Source: Candidatus Zixiibacteriota bacterium
GTDB lineage: Bacteria > Zixibacteria > MSB-5A5 > JAUVRN01
Direction of reading: 5' to 3'
Assembly (NCBI GenBank): GCA_030597645.1
Contig: JAUVRN010000074.1
Location: 1 to 7,752, forward strand
DNA length: 7,752 bases
In this document: one piece after another, positions 1-6,301 of the stretch
How positions within the stretch are numbered: the stretch's first letter is position 1
Layout: every line of letters starts with the position of its first letter
Program-made: the position numbers and the translations under genes
Notes under the pieces: model-generated
Databases searched by the model: none
What the model saw: the letters and a program-made list of their open reading frames with translations, nothing else
Told to the model about the DNA's origin: nothing

Positions 1-1
1 G

Positions 2-928
2 GAGTGCGAGATCGTCCGTGTGGCGGCACCGGACAGAGCCTCCGCCGAGGCCATCCGAGAGATCAAGAGCCAGATCGACCTGCCGCTGGTGGCAGACATC
101 CACTTTGACTACAAGCTGGCCCTGCTGGCCATCGAGGCGGGCGCGGACAAGATCCGCATCAATCCCGGCAACATAGGTTCACGCGAGCGGCTGGAAACGG
201 TCGTCAAGGCGTGCCAGGAACGGGGCCTGCCGATCCGCGTGGGTGTCAACATGGGCTCGCTGGAAAAGGACATCATCGAGCGTGACGGCTATCCCACGGC
301 ACAGGGACTGGTAGACTCGGCTATCCGCAACTGCCGCATCCTCGAAGAGCTCGACTTTCACGACATCATCGTGTCGCTCAAAGCCTCCGACCCGATGGTG
401 ATGGTGGAGGCGTACGACAAGTTTGCCGCCCACAACGACTACCCCCTTCATCTCGGCGTCACCGAAGCCGGACCCGTGTGGTCGGGCACGATCAAGTCGT
501 CGGTGGCATTCGGTTGTCTCTTGTCCGCTGGCATCGGGGACACCATACGGGTATCCCTCACCGGCGATGTGGTGGAAGAGGTCAAGGTCGGCTACGAGAT
601 CCTCAAATCACTCGGAATCCGGCAGATCGGACCCAACCTGGTGGCCTGCCCCACCTGCGGCCGTCTCGAAGTTGACATGATGCAGCTCATCAACGACGTG
701 GAAGCAGTACTCAAGGATGTCCGGGCACCAATCAAAGTGGCGGTCATGGGTTGCGTCGTCAACGGACCGGGTGACGCGGCAGACGCGGACGTCGGTATCT
801 TCGGTGGCCGCGGCACGTACATGCTGACACGCAAGGGTGAGTTGTTGAAAAAGGTGAGCCAGGCCGAGGCGATACCCGCCCTGCGTGCCGAGATCGACCG
901 CATTTGTGCCGAGATGAACGTGACATAA
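2..928 (+). CDS. ispG: 4-hydroxy-3-methylbut-2-en-1-yl diphosphate synthase (IspG/GcpE), 5' end missing
   Basis: IspG is a cytosolic iron-sulfur enzyme of the MEP isoprenoid pathway. It reductively converts methylerythritol cyclodiphosphate to HMBPP. The frame is open from base 2, before the first possible start at 20, so the gene begins upstream. About 308 residues are visible, and roughly the first 50 of a normal short bacterial IspG are missing. Family motifs seen: PLVADIHFDYKLAL and IRINPGNIG early in the TIM-barrel half, GVNMGSLEKD, the LGVTEAG segment with its conserved Glu, and in the C-terminal cluster domain ACPTCGR (Cys codons 647 and 656) and GCVVNGPG (Cys codon 752). These three cysteines are the expected 4Fe-4S ligands. 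The fourth ligand, normally the Glu directly after NGPG, is Asp here (codon 773-775). The gene ends in TAA and is followed by an intrinsic terminator, so it looks like the last gene of its transcript. Assignment is secure. Confidence 0.97.
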   Translation, partial: ECEIVRVAAPDRASAEAIREIKSQIDLPLVADIHFDYKLALLAIEAGADKIRINPGNIGSRERLETVVKACQERGLPIRVGVNMGSLEKDIIERDGYPTAQGLVDSAIRNCRILEELDFHDIIVSLKASDPMVMVEAYDKFAAHNDYPLHLGVTEAGPVWSGTIKSSVAFGCLLSAGIGDTIRVSLTGDVVEEVKVGYEILKSLGIRQIGPNLVACPTCGRLEVDMMQLINDVEAVLKDVRAPIKVAVMGCVVNGPGDAADADVGIFGGRGTYMLTRKGELLKKVSQAEAIPALRAEIDRICAEMNVT

Positions 929-955
929 GCGCTTGCTCATCCCCGAAAACTCGTA

Positions 956-982
956 AGCCTTCCCGACGTGAGCCTTCCCGAC
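956..982 (+). repeat. 12-bp direct repeat forming two alternative terminator arms
   Basis: AGCCTTCCCGAC occurs at 956-967 and again at 971-982, separated by GTG. The second copy is the left arm of the ispG terminator. The first copy could pair with the same right arm (about 983-992) to give a longer-loop alternative hairpin. It could be a small local duplication or a slipped-strand event. Any regulatory meaning is inference. Confidence 0.75.
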
Positions 983-1000
983 CGGGAGGGCTTTTTTGTT
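971..1000 (+). terminator. Intrinsic terminator after ispG
   Basis: AGCCTTCCC and GGGAGGGCT pair as a 9-bp stem (one G-U pair) around a GACC loop at 971-992, overlapping a run of six T and then GTT. It lies 43 bases after the ispG stop and before the next gene's start, so it separates the two transcription units. Confidence 0.88.
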
Positions 1001-1070
1001 GCGGCCCATTGGGTTTCTAAAGCGATTCCACAAACGCGTCGATATTTACGCTAGCCGGACAATGGCTGTC

Positions 1071-1079
1071 AGGGAAGGA
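1071..1079 (+). promoter_or_regulatory. Ribosome binding site deciding a TTG start
   Basis: AGGGAAGGA ends 6 bases before the TTG at 1086. The in-frame ATG at 1062 has only a GGA two bases upstream, too close to act as a Shine-Dalgarno. The TTG start puts the zinc ribbon at the very N-terminus (M-N-I-C-P-H-C), the usual layout for such proteins. This favours 1086 over 1062, though 1062 cannot be excluded. Confidence 0.55.
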
Positions 1080-1085
1080 CACTCT

Positions 1086-3179
1086 TTGAATATTTGCCCA
1101 CATTGCGGTTCGGACGTACTCGACTCCTCCGCGAGCCAGTGCTCGAGTTGCGGGTCCGATCTCCATGAGCCCGTGGCCAAGGGCCGCGACGGGGACGATG
1201 ACGCCGATCGTGCGGAGATCAAGCGCCGGCTAGATTCGACGGGCAAGCGGCTCGACGACACCTCTCCCATCGACCCCTCTGCTGATCTCGAAGTCGTTTC
1301 CTCAGGGCAGGCTTTCTGGGCCAACTCCGCCGAGGCACAGCCGCCCGAGGAAAAGTCCGAGGAAAAGTCCGAGGAAGAGTCCGAGGAAGAGTTCAAAGAA
1401 GAGTTCAAAGAAGAGTCCGAAGAGGAAACCGAACGGCAGGTACCGGAAGACATCAGGACGACGCTGCTCCAAGCCAATTCGTCGGCGGCCCATGCTCCTT
1501 CCCTGGCCGATCTCGCCCGTCAGCGGCGTGAGCAAATGGAGACTGAAGACCCGGATTCTGGGGCTCAGGACTCGGAAGCCAAAGACCCAGAGAGTCGTTT
1601 CGAGACCGATCACGACCGCCGTGATGCAGGCAAGCATGGCCGTCGCAGCACGGACCGGGATCCGGATGACACGGCTCCCGGGGGTATAGCCGAGCGCAAA
1701 CCGGCAGCCATCGAATCACCGGTGCCGTCGGCGGTGACCGTCGTCTCCAAGTCACCCGATGTCGCTTTCATAGATGGCGGTCATCTCTACATCCCCAACG
1801 CCACGTGGTCCAGCGGCGAGAACGTGGTCATCCAGGGGCGCACGTACCAGCTCAAGCGCAAAATCTCACGTTATCCCATTCCGCCCAAGCTCGCGGGCAT
1901 AGGCACCGCGTGCGTACTCGTGGGCATTCTGTTCGGCTTGATGTTCTCCAGCGGAGGCGACACTCCCACAGCCCACATCTTCGGCGTCGTGCGCGAGATG
2001 GGCACGGGCAACGTCCTGCCGGGCGTCACCGTGGCACTGGAAGACGGCGACCAGATGGCCGAAAGCGATCCTTCCGGCATGTTCTACTTTCAGGAACTGG
2101 AAGAGGGTATCTACACGCTGATCGCCACGGATCCGATCTACGGCAAGGGCCGGATGCAGGTGACGGTGTCGGGTGAACCCGCGGCGATCGTGCTCGACAT
2201 GCAACGCCCGCCCGAACCCGTGGCTTCAGTCAAACCGCCGCGGTCGGTGTCATCGACGCCCAAGAAGAAAACCAAGACCACCACCACCAGGACACCAGGC
2301 ACAGCCACCACGCGCGGCAAACTGGCCGTCACCGCGAACGTGCAGAACGCCAAGGTATACATCGAAAAGCAGGTTCTGGGTGTCGGCAATGCCGTGTACT
2401 CGGGCATTCGTCCCGGCAACCGTACGATCAAGATCATCGCGGAAGGCTTCAAACCCTGGGTCGAACAAGTGACGATCAAGGCCGGCCGGACCACCCACAT
2501 CGAACCGATCCTGACCTCCACCAAGCCTGCCGCACCGGTGCGCAGGACGCCCGAGCAGTACGCGGCGGACGGACGCAAGTTCATGAAGGCCCGCCAGTAC
2601 AAGGCGGCCGTGGAACAGTTTGACCTGGCCCTGGATGGAGCCCAGAGCGCCCAGTTCTATGCCTGGCGCGCTGATGCGCACGCAGGCCTCAAGCAGCTGG
2701 CCCAGGCGGAGCGCGACTTCCTGTCGGCCGTAGCGCTCTTCCAGCGCGAGGGCAAGAGTTCGCGCCTCGACGATGTGCTGTCGAGGGCCGTGCTTGTAGT
2801 GCCCGCCAGCTCGGATCTGCGCATGGCATACGGCGACTACCTCTACCAGCACCGCAAGCTGCGGGACGCCGAGAAGAACTACCGCAGAGCGGTCGACATG
2901 GGGGGCGATCCCGTGCGTGCGTACACCGGTGTCGGACTGGCGCAGTACGCGGGAGGGAGCTTCGACGAGGCGGTCATCAGCTGGGAGCGGGCCGACGCCG
3001 GCTCCGGCGAAATCGATTCGCACCTGGCCGGCTACCTCGCCCTGGTCCATGCCCGCCTGCAGCACCGCGCCAGTTGCCGAAGCTACGTCCGCCGCATGGC
3101 TGATGCTCCCGATGTCATCGAGCGGTTCCGGGCACATCCCGACTGGGACCGCGTCCAGCGCCTGACTGGCGAAGGCTAG
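1086..3179 (+). CDS. Zinc-ribbon / TM / carboxypeptidase-regulatory-like / PEGA / TPR membrane protein, function unknown
   Basis: The protein is 697 residues from TTG 1086, or 705 from ATG 1062. Domains in order: zinc ribbon at residues 4-22 (C4-x2-C7-x11-C19-x2-C22); a low-complexity, charged, probably disordered region to about 220, including seven glutamate-rich four-residue repeats (88-115); a short beta-like segment (about 222-262); one hydrophobic helix (about 269-287); a carboxypeptidase-regulatory-like beta-sandwich (about 296-372, GVVREMGTGNVLPGVTV...SGMFYFQELEEGIYTL pattern); a Pro/Thr/Lys linker (374-410); a PEGA-like domain (about 412-480); and about five TPR-like helical pairs (485-697). 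There is no cleavable signal, so I infer a cytosolic N-terminus and a periplasmic or extracytoplasmic C-terminus. The stop is TAG. It lies 73 bases before the first response regulator on the same strand with no T-tract terminator between, so the two may be co-transcribed. PEGA and TPR domains suggest envelope binding or assembly. No specific function is recognised. Confidence 0.85.
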   Translation: MNICPHCGSDVLDSSASQCSSCGSDLHEPVAKGRDGDDDADRAEIKRRLDSTGKRLDDTSPIDPSADLEVVSSGQAFWANSAEAQPPEEKSEEKSEEESEEEFKEEFKEESEEETERQVPEDIRTTLLQANSSAAHAPSLADLARQRREQMETEDPDSGAQDSEAKDPESRFETDHDRRDAGKHGRRSTDRDPDDTAPGGIAERKPAAIESPVPSAVTVVSKSPDVAFIDGGHLYIPNATWSSGENVVIQGRTYQLKRKISRYPIPPKLAGIGTACVLVGILFGLMFSSGGDTPTAHIFGVVREMGTGNVLPGVTVALEDGDQMAESDPSGMFYFQELEEGIYTLIATDPIYGKGRMQVTVSGEPAAIVLDMQRPPEPVASVKPPRSVSSTPKKKTKTTTTRTPGTATTRGKLAVTANVQNAKVYIEKQVLGVGNAVYSGIRPGNRTIKIIAEGFKPWVEQVTIKAGRTTHIEPILTSTKPAAPVRRTPEQYAADGRKFMKARQYKAAVEQFDLALDGAQSAQFYAWRADAHAGLKQLAQAERDFLSAVALFQREGKSSRLDDVLSRAVLVVPASSDLRMAYGDYLYQHRKLRDAEKNYRRAVDMGGDPVRAYTGVGLAQYAGGSFDEAVISWERADAGSGEIDSHLAGYLALVHARLQHRASCRSYVRRMADAPDVIERFRAHPDWDRVQRLTGEG
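1347..1430 (+). repeat. Seven tandem 12-bp units coding a Glu-rich segment
   Basis: Seven in-frame units start at 1347, 1359, 1371, 1383, 1395, 1407 and 1419. Unit type is GAGGAAAAGTCC and variants, coding EEKS, EEKS, EEES, EEEF, KEEF, KEES, EEET. The first two units are identical and later ones diverge gradually. Unit length is a multiple of three, so copy-number change keeps the frame and only alters linker length in the cytosolic part of the membrane protein. Confidence 0.92.
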
Positions 3180-3252
3180 CGATTCGCGCGGGCGGCGGCC
3201 TCCGGTTTCCCTTGTGCGCACCCCGGCGCCCGCTACATTCCCTTTTCCCACC

Positions 3253-4605
3253 ATGGAGAGCGACAAACTCCTCATCATCGATGATGATGAAGGAATCCGG
3301 ACCCAGCTTTGCCTGGCCTTCAGCAAGGACCTGACCTGCTACAGCGCCGGTAGCGCGGATGAAGCGCTGGACGTATTTCGGCGCGAAAAGCCGCAGGTGG
3401 TCGCCCTGGATATCACCCTCTCGCCCTATGAGGGAGCCGTCGATGGCCTGACGCTGCTCACGGAGATCCTCTCCATCGCGCCCGAGACCAAGGTCATTAT
3501 GGTGACCGGCGACACGGATACGAGTACAGCCTTGCAGGCGATCGGGCGGGGTGCCTTCGACTACTACCAGAAGCCGATCGAACTTGACGAGCTGCGCGTG
3601 GTCGTACAGCGTGCCCTGTACCTTCAGAAGCTCGAGCGGGAGAACAAGCGCCTGGCCGACGAACTGGCACGGCAGTCCCCCACTTCGGCCCTGCTCGGCG
3701 GGGGCGCTGCCATGCAGGAGGTGTTCGGCCTCATCCGGACGGTGGCGCCGTCGGACTATGCCGTACTACTCACGGGCGAAAGCGGCACGGGCAAGGAACT
3801 GGCGGCCCGCGCCATTCACGAAGCCAGCCCAAGAGTGTCCGGACCGTTCGTGCCTATCAACTGTGGTGCCATACCGGAAAAACTGCTCGAAAGCGAACTT
3901 TTCGGCCACGAGAAGGGCGCGTTCACCGACGCCGTGGCACAGAAGCGCGGCAAATTCGAAGTGGCCAACGGCGGTACGCTCTTTCTCGACGAAGTGGGTG
4001 AGCTTCCCACGCCCCTCCAGGTGAAGCTCCTGCGCTTTTTGCAGGATCAGAAAATCGAACGACTCGGCTCCACGCGCCAGGTCGAGATCAACGTAAGGGT
4101 GATCAGCGCCACCAACCGCGACCTGGAGGAGTGCGTCAAGGAGGGATCGTTCCGGGAAGACCTGTTCTACCGGATCAGCGTCATCAACATCCACATGCCA
4201 CCGCTGCGCGACCGTGGGGATGACATATTGCTCCTGGCCCACACGTTCGTGCAGACGGTAGCGCGCGAGCAGAACCGGGAGGGTATCAGCCTGTCGGCGC
4301 AGGCGGAATCCGCCCTGCGCCGGTTTCGGTGGCCCGGAAACGTGCGCGAACTGGAAAACAGGATCCGCCGCGCCGTGCTGCTCTCCAGCGGGCAAGTCAT
4401 TCGGCCCGCAGACCTTGGCCTGGACGACAAGACGGCGCCTGCGCAGGCCCTCTCGGACATCCGTGACGAAGCGGAAAAACAGGCCATCGTCGACACGCTG
4501 GCCCGTCATCAGGGTAACGTAACGCGGGCGGCCCGGGAGCTTGGCGTCTCCAGAACGACCCTGTACGGCCTTCTTCGCAAACATCAGGTCGAGCAAGACC
4601 GCTAG
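3253..4605 (+). CDS. Sigma-54-type response regulator, PrsR/PEP-CTERM-box-like, with GAFTDA motif
   Basis: This 450-residue cytosolic transcription regulator has three domains. The receiver (about 1-125) has acidic pocket D10/D11, phospho-acceptor D53, T85 and K107. The AAA+ domain (about 145-380) has Walker A GESGTGKE (175-182), Walker B GGTLFLDEV (240-248) and sensor II WPGNVREL (360-367). The C-terminal Fis-type helix-turn-helix spans about 421-443 (NVTRAARELGVSRTTLYGLL). Receiver features such as ALDITLSP, GAFDYYQKPI and the LERENKRL linker resemble the PrsR/PEP-CTERM-box regulator family as I remember it; that subfamily call is tentative. The sigma-54 contact loop, normally GAFTGA, reads GAFTDA (222-227; D226 codon 3928-3930). 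I chose ATG 3253 because the receiver begins there; an upstream GTG at 3214 adds 13 unlikely residues. No Shine-Dalgarno precedes the ATG, so translation may be coupled, weak or leaderless. No partner kinase is in the window. Confidence 0.93.
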   Translation: MESDKLLIIDDDEGIRTQLCLAFSKDLTCYSAGSADEALDVFRREKPQVVALDITLSPYEGAVDGLTLLTEILSIAPETKVIMVTGDTDTSTALQAIGRGAFDYYQKPIELDELRVVVQRALYLQKLERENKRLADELARQSPTSALLGGGAAMQEVFGLIRTVAPSDYAVLLTGESGTGKELAARAIHEASPRVSGPFVPINCGAIPEKLLESELFGHEKGAFTDAVAQKRGKFEVANGGTLFLDEVGELPTPLQVKLLRFLQDQKIERLGSTRQVEINVRVISATNRDLEECVKEGSFREDLFYRISVINIHMPPLRDRGDDILLLAHTFVQTVAREQNREGISLSAQAESALRRFRWPGNVRELENRIRRAVLLSSGQVIRPADLGLDDKTAPAQALSDIRDEAEKQAIVDTLARHQGNVTRAARELGVSRTTLYGLLRKHQVEQDR

Positions 4606-4668
4606 ACCGGCGCACGCCGGCCGAATCACCGTTCCAACCAGCATTCATGCGCCTTGCCGCACCGGCGC

Positions 4669-4706
4669 GGGCTTAAGGTTTGCCGTGGAGATTCCGACAA
4701 TAACTA
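4669..4706 (+). promoter_or_regulatory. Candidate promoter for the second response regulator
   Basis: The 127-base gap 4606-4732 holds two weak promoter readings. One is sigma-54-like: GG at 4670-4671, exactly 10 bases, then GC at 4682-4683 within TTTGCC, giving a leader of roughly 38 bases. The other is sigma-70-like: TTAAGG (4673-4678), 17 bases, GACAAT (4696-4701). The DNA turns AT-rich at 4690-4715 just before a good Shine-Dalgarno (AGAGGA, 4722-4727). Neither match is strong, and this degree of match is common by chance. Confidence 0.25.
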
Positions 4707-4732
4707 TGAAATCCCAGATCTAGAGGAACGGA

Positions 4733-6154
4733 ATGCCGCGGATACTAGTCGTCGATGATGAGCCTGAAATCGGACGTTCGCTGTCGGAACTGTTCGACGC
4801 TCCGGAGTATGAACTCACCCAGGTCAACCGTGGTGAGGAAGCGTCGGCCGCCGTCAGTGAATTTGCGCCCGATGTCGTACTACTTGATATACACCTCCCC
4901 GAGTGCAACGGCATAGACATACTGAAGGACCTGCGCACGCAGGCACCGGACCTGCCGATCATCATCATCTCGGGTGACGTCACCACGGACAACGCCATCG
5001 AGGCGATGAAAGGCGGCGCGTTCGAATTTGTGACCAAACCCTTCCGGCTGCCTCAGCTGATGGATGCGGTCAAGAAGGCCACCGATCCCCAGTTCCATAA
5101 AGGGGCATCCGAAATCAGACCGGAACCGCAGGACGCGGACGTGCATCGCATCATCGGCCAGAGCTCGGAGTTGGTGGAACTGGCCAAGATGATCGGTCAG
5201 GTGGCTGCCACCGACGCCAGTGTCCTGATCCTGGGTGAAAGCGGTACCGGCAAGGAATTGGTGGCCCGCAGCGTACACGACAACAGTCACCGCGCCGAGA
5301 AAACGTTTCTCTCCATAAACTGCGCGGCCCTGCCGGACACGCTGCTCGAGTCAGAACTGTTCGGATACGAGAAAGGCGCGTTCACCGGAGCCTACACACG
5401 ACGTCCGGGCAAATTCGAGCAGGCGGAGGGCGGTACGCTCTTCCTGGACGAAGTCGCCGACATGTCCCTGGTAACGCAGAGCAAGGTCCTGCGTGTTCTC
5501 CAGGAAAAGGCATTCGAACGCCTGGGCGGCGACAAGACGATCCGCAGCAACGTGCGCGTGATCGCGGCAACCAACAAGAGCCTCGTCCAGAGGATGAAAG
5601 AGGGGCTCTTCCGCGTCGACCTGTTCTACCGCCTCAAGGTGGTCTCGATGTACCTGCCGCCGCTGCGCGAGCGCCGCGGCGATATTCCGCTTCTCGTAGA
5701 GCACTTTATTCACAAGTACAACCGGCAGACGGGCAAGGCCGTCCACGGCGTCACCGAAGATGCCATGAATTTCCTCAACAGCTATCCCTGGCCCGGCAAC
5801 ATCCGTGAGCTCGAGAACAACGTGCATAACGCGGTAGTGATGGCCAAGAGCGACTATCTCAAGTCCGAGGACTTCCCCATCTACGCCGAATCGGGTCGCG
5901 CGTCTCAGATCGACTACAGCGTGATCCAGCAAGACTACGTCAAACTCTTTGCCCAGCTCATTGAACCGATCTTCGATCGCATTATCCAGACGTCCAACCG
6001 CCAGATTTATGCGCACTTACAGGCAGCCTTGGAAAAGACCATGATTACGTGTGCGCTCAAGGCCAATCGCTCCAACCAGGTCAAGACCGCCGAGATGCTC
6101 GGCGTGTCCCGCAACACGCTGCGCGATCGTATGGCCAAGTACGAACTGGTGTAG
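4733..6154 (+). CDS. NtrC-family sigma-54-dependent response regulator
   Basis: This 473-residue cytosolic activator would use ATP hydrolysis to open sigma-54 promoters when its receiver is phosphorylated. The receiver (1-117) has D8/D9, phospho-acceptor D52, S80 and K102. The AAA+ domain (about 140-375) has Walker A GESGTGKE (168-175), an intact sigma-54 contact loop GAFTGA (215-220), Walker B GGTLFLDEV (233-241) and sensor II WPGNIREL (353-360). A Fis-type helix-turn-helix closes the protein (about 448-470, TAEMLGVSRNTLRDRM). About 88 residues separate sensor II from the helix-turn-helix, some 30 more than in the preceding regulator; the extra stretch (about 385-440) looks helical and may aid dimerisation. 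The start ATG has AGAGGA five bases upstream. It is the last gene before a strong terminator. No kinase is adjacent, so the input signal is unknown. It resembles the upstream regulator in domain order but is clearly divergent, not a recent duplicate. Confidence 0.95.
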   Translation: MPRILVVDDEPEIGRSLSELFDAPEYELTQVNRGEEASAAVSEFAPDVVLLDIHLPECNGIDILKDLRTQAPDLPIIIISGDVTTDNAIEAMKGGAFEFVTKPFRLPQLMDAVKKATDPQFHKGASEIRPEPQDADVHRIIGQSSELVELAKMIGQVAATDASVLILGESGTGKELVARSVHDNSHRAEKTFLSINCAALPDTLLESELFGYEKGAFTGAYTRRPGKFEQAEGGTLFLDEVADMSLVTQSKVLRVLQEKAFERLGGDKTIRSNVRVIAATNKSLVQRMKEGLFRVDLFYRLKVVSMYLPPLRERRGDIPLLVEHFIHKYNRQTGKAVHGVTEDAMNFLNSYPWPGNIRELENNVHNAVVMAKSDYLKSEDFPIYAESGRASQIDYSVIQQDYVKLFAQLIEPIFDRIIQTSNRQIYAHLQAALEKTMITCALKANRSNQVKTAEMLGVSRNTLRDRMAKYELV

Positions 6155-6177
6155 TTTGGACTGGATGCCCAAACGAG

Positions 6178-6207
6178 AAAGCGGCCCCCACGGGCCGCTT
6201 TTTTGTT
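6178..6207 (+). terminator. Strong intrinsic terminator after the response-regulator block
   Basis: AAGCGGCCC and GGGCCGCTT form a perfect 9-bp stem (6179-6187 with 6192-6200, loop CCAC). An A6178-T6201 pair can extend it, and the right arm runs into six T and then GTT. It sits 24 bases after the TAG stop at 6154. Confidence 0.93.
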
Positions 6208-6235
6208 GGCCTCATGTGAATTGGCCTCATGTGAA
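6206..6235 (+). repeat. Perfect 15-bp tandem duplication upstream of selC
   Basis: TTGGCCTCATGTGAA occurs at 6206-6220 and 6221-6235 head to tail, and the match continues two bases into TTC. The second copy's end makes a 10-bp palindrome, GTGAATTCAC (6231-6240). It begins inside the terminator's T-rich tail and lies 67 bases before the tRNA, in its likely promoter region. No regulator can be named. Confidence 0.85.
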
Positions 6236-6286
6236 TTCACGTTTGAAGTCGGGGGTTGGGTTGTCCTTGCTGGGAGGCTCGTTCTT

Positions 6287-6300
6287 CTTCCGATCGGAAG
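6287..6300. repeat. 14-bp palindrome abutting the tRNA 5' end
   Basis: CTTCCGATCGGAAG is a perfect inverted repeat one base before the predicted mature tRNA start at 6302. Pairing extends outward to 6282-6305 with one mismatch (6286/6301) and one T-G pair (6285/6302), which would involve the first four acceptor bases. It could be an operator or an alternative fold of the tRNA precursor leader. Both readings are inference. Confidence 0.6.
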
Positions 6301-6301
6301 C

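Noticed and set aside
996..1085. Extending the membrane protein's start to TTG 996
   Set aside because: That start lies inside the T-tract of the ispG terminator and has no ribosome binding site. The extra residues precede the zinc ribbon without any domain.
3212..3239. Possible sigma-70 promoter TTGTGC-N16-TACATT before the first response regulator
   Set aside because: The -35 matches at three of six positions and spacing is short. The similarity is within chance for this sequence, although the missing Shine-Dalgarno makes the region worth mapping.
2250..3326. 358-codon open frame on the minus strand
   Set aside because: It lies antisense to the PEGA/TPR coding region, whose domains are clear on the plus strand. 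The minus translation shows no family pattern and reflects GC-rich codon bias.
4607..4620. Inverted repeat CCGGCG-CA-CGCCGG after the first response regulator
   Set aside because: With a realistic loop it has only 5 bp and is not followed by a T-tract, so it is not called a terminator.
3766..4644. 292-codon open frame on the minus strand
   Set aside because: It is antisense to the AAA+ and helix-turn-helix domains of the first response regulator and is composed of frame-shadow sequence.
5351..6016. 221-codon open frame on the minus strand
   Set aside because: Shadow of the second response regulator's AAA+ domain, with no start signal or recognisable motif.
6257..6271. Possible sigma-54 promoter upstream of selC (GG ... 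TTGCT)
   Set aside because: GG to GC spacing is 9 bases, not the required 10, and the -24 half does not match TGGCAC.
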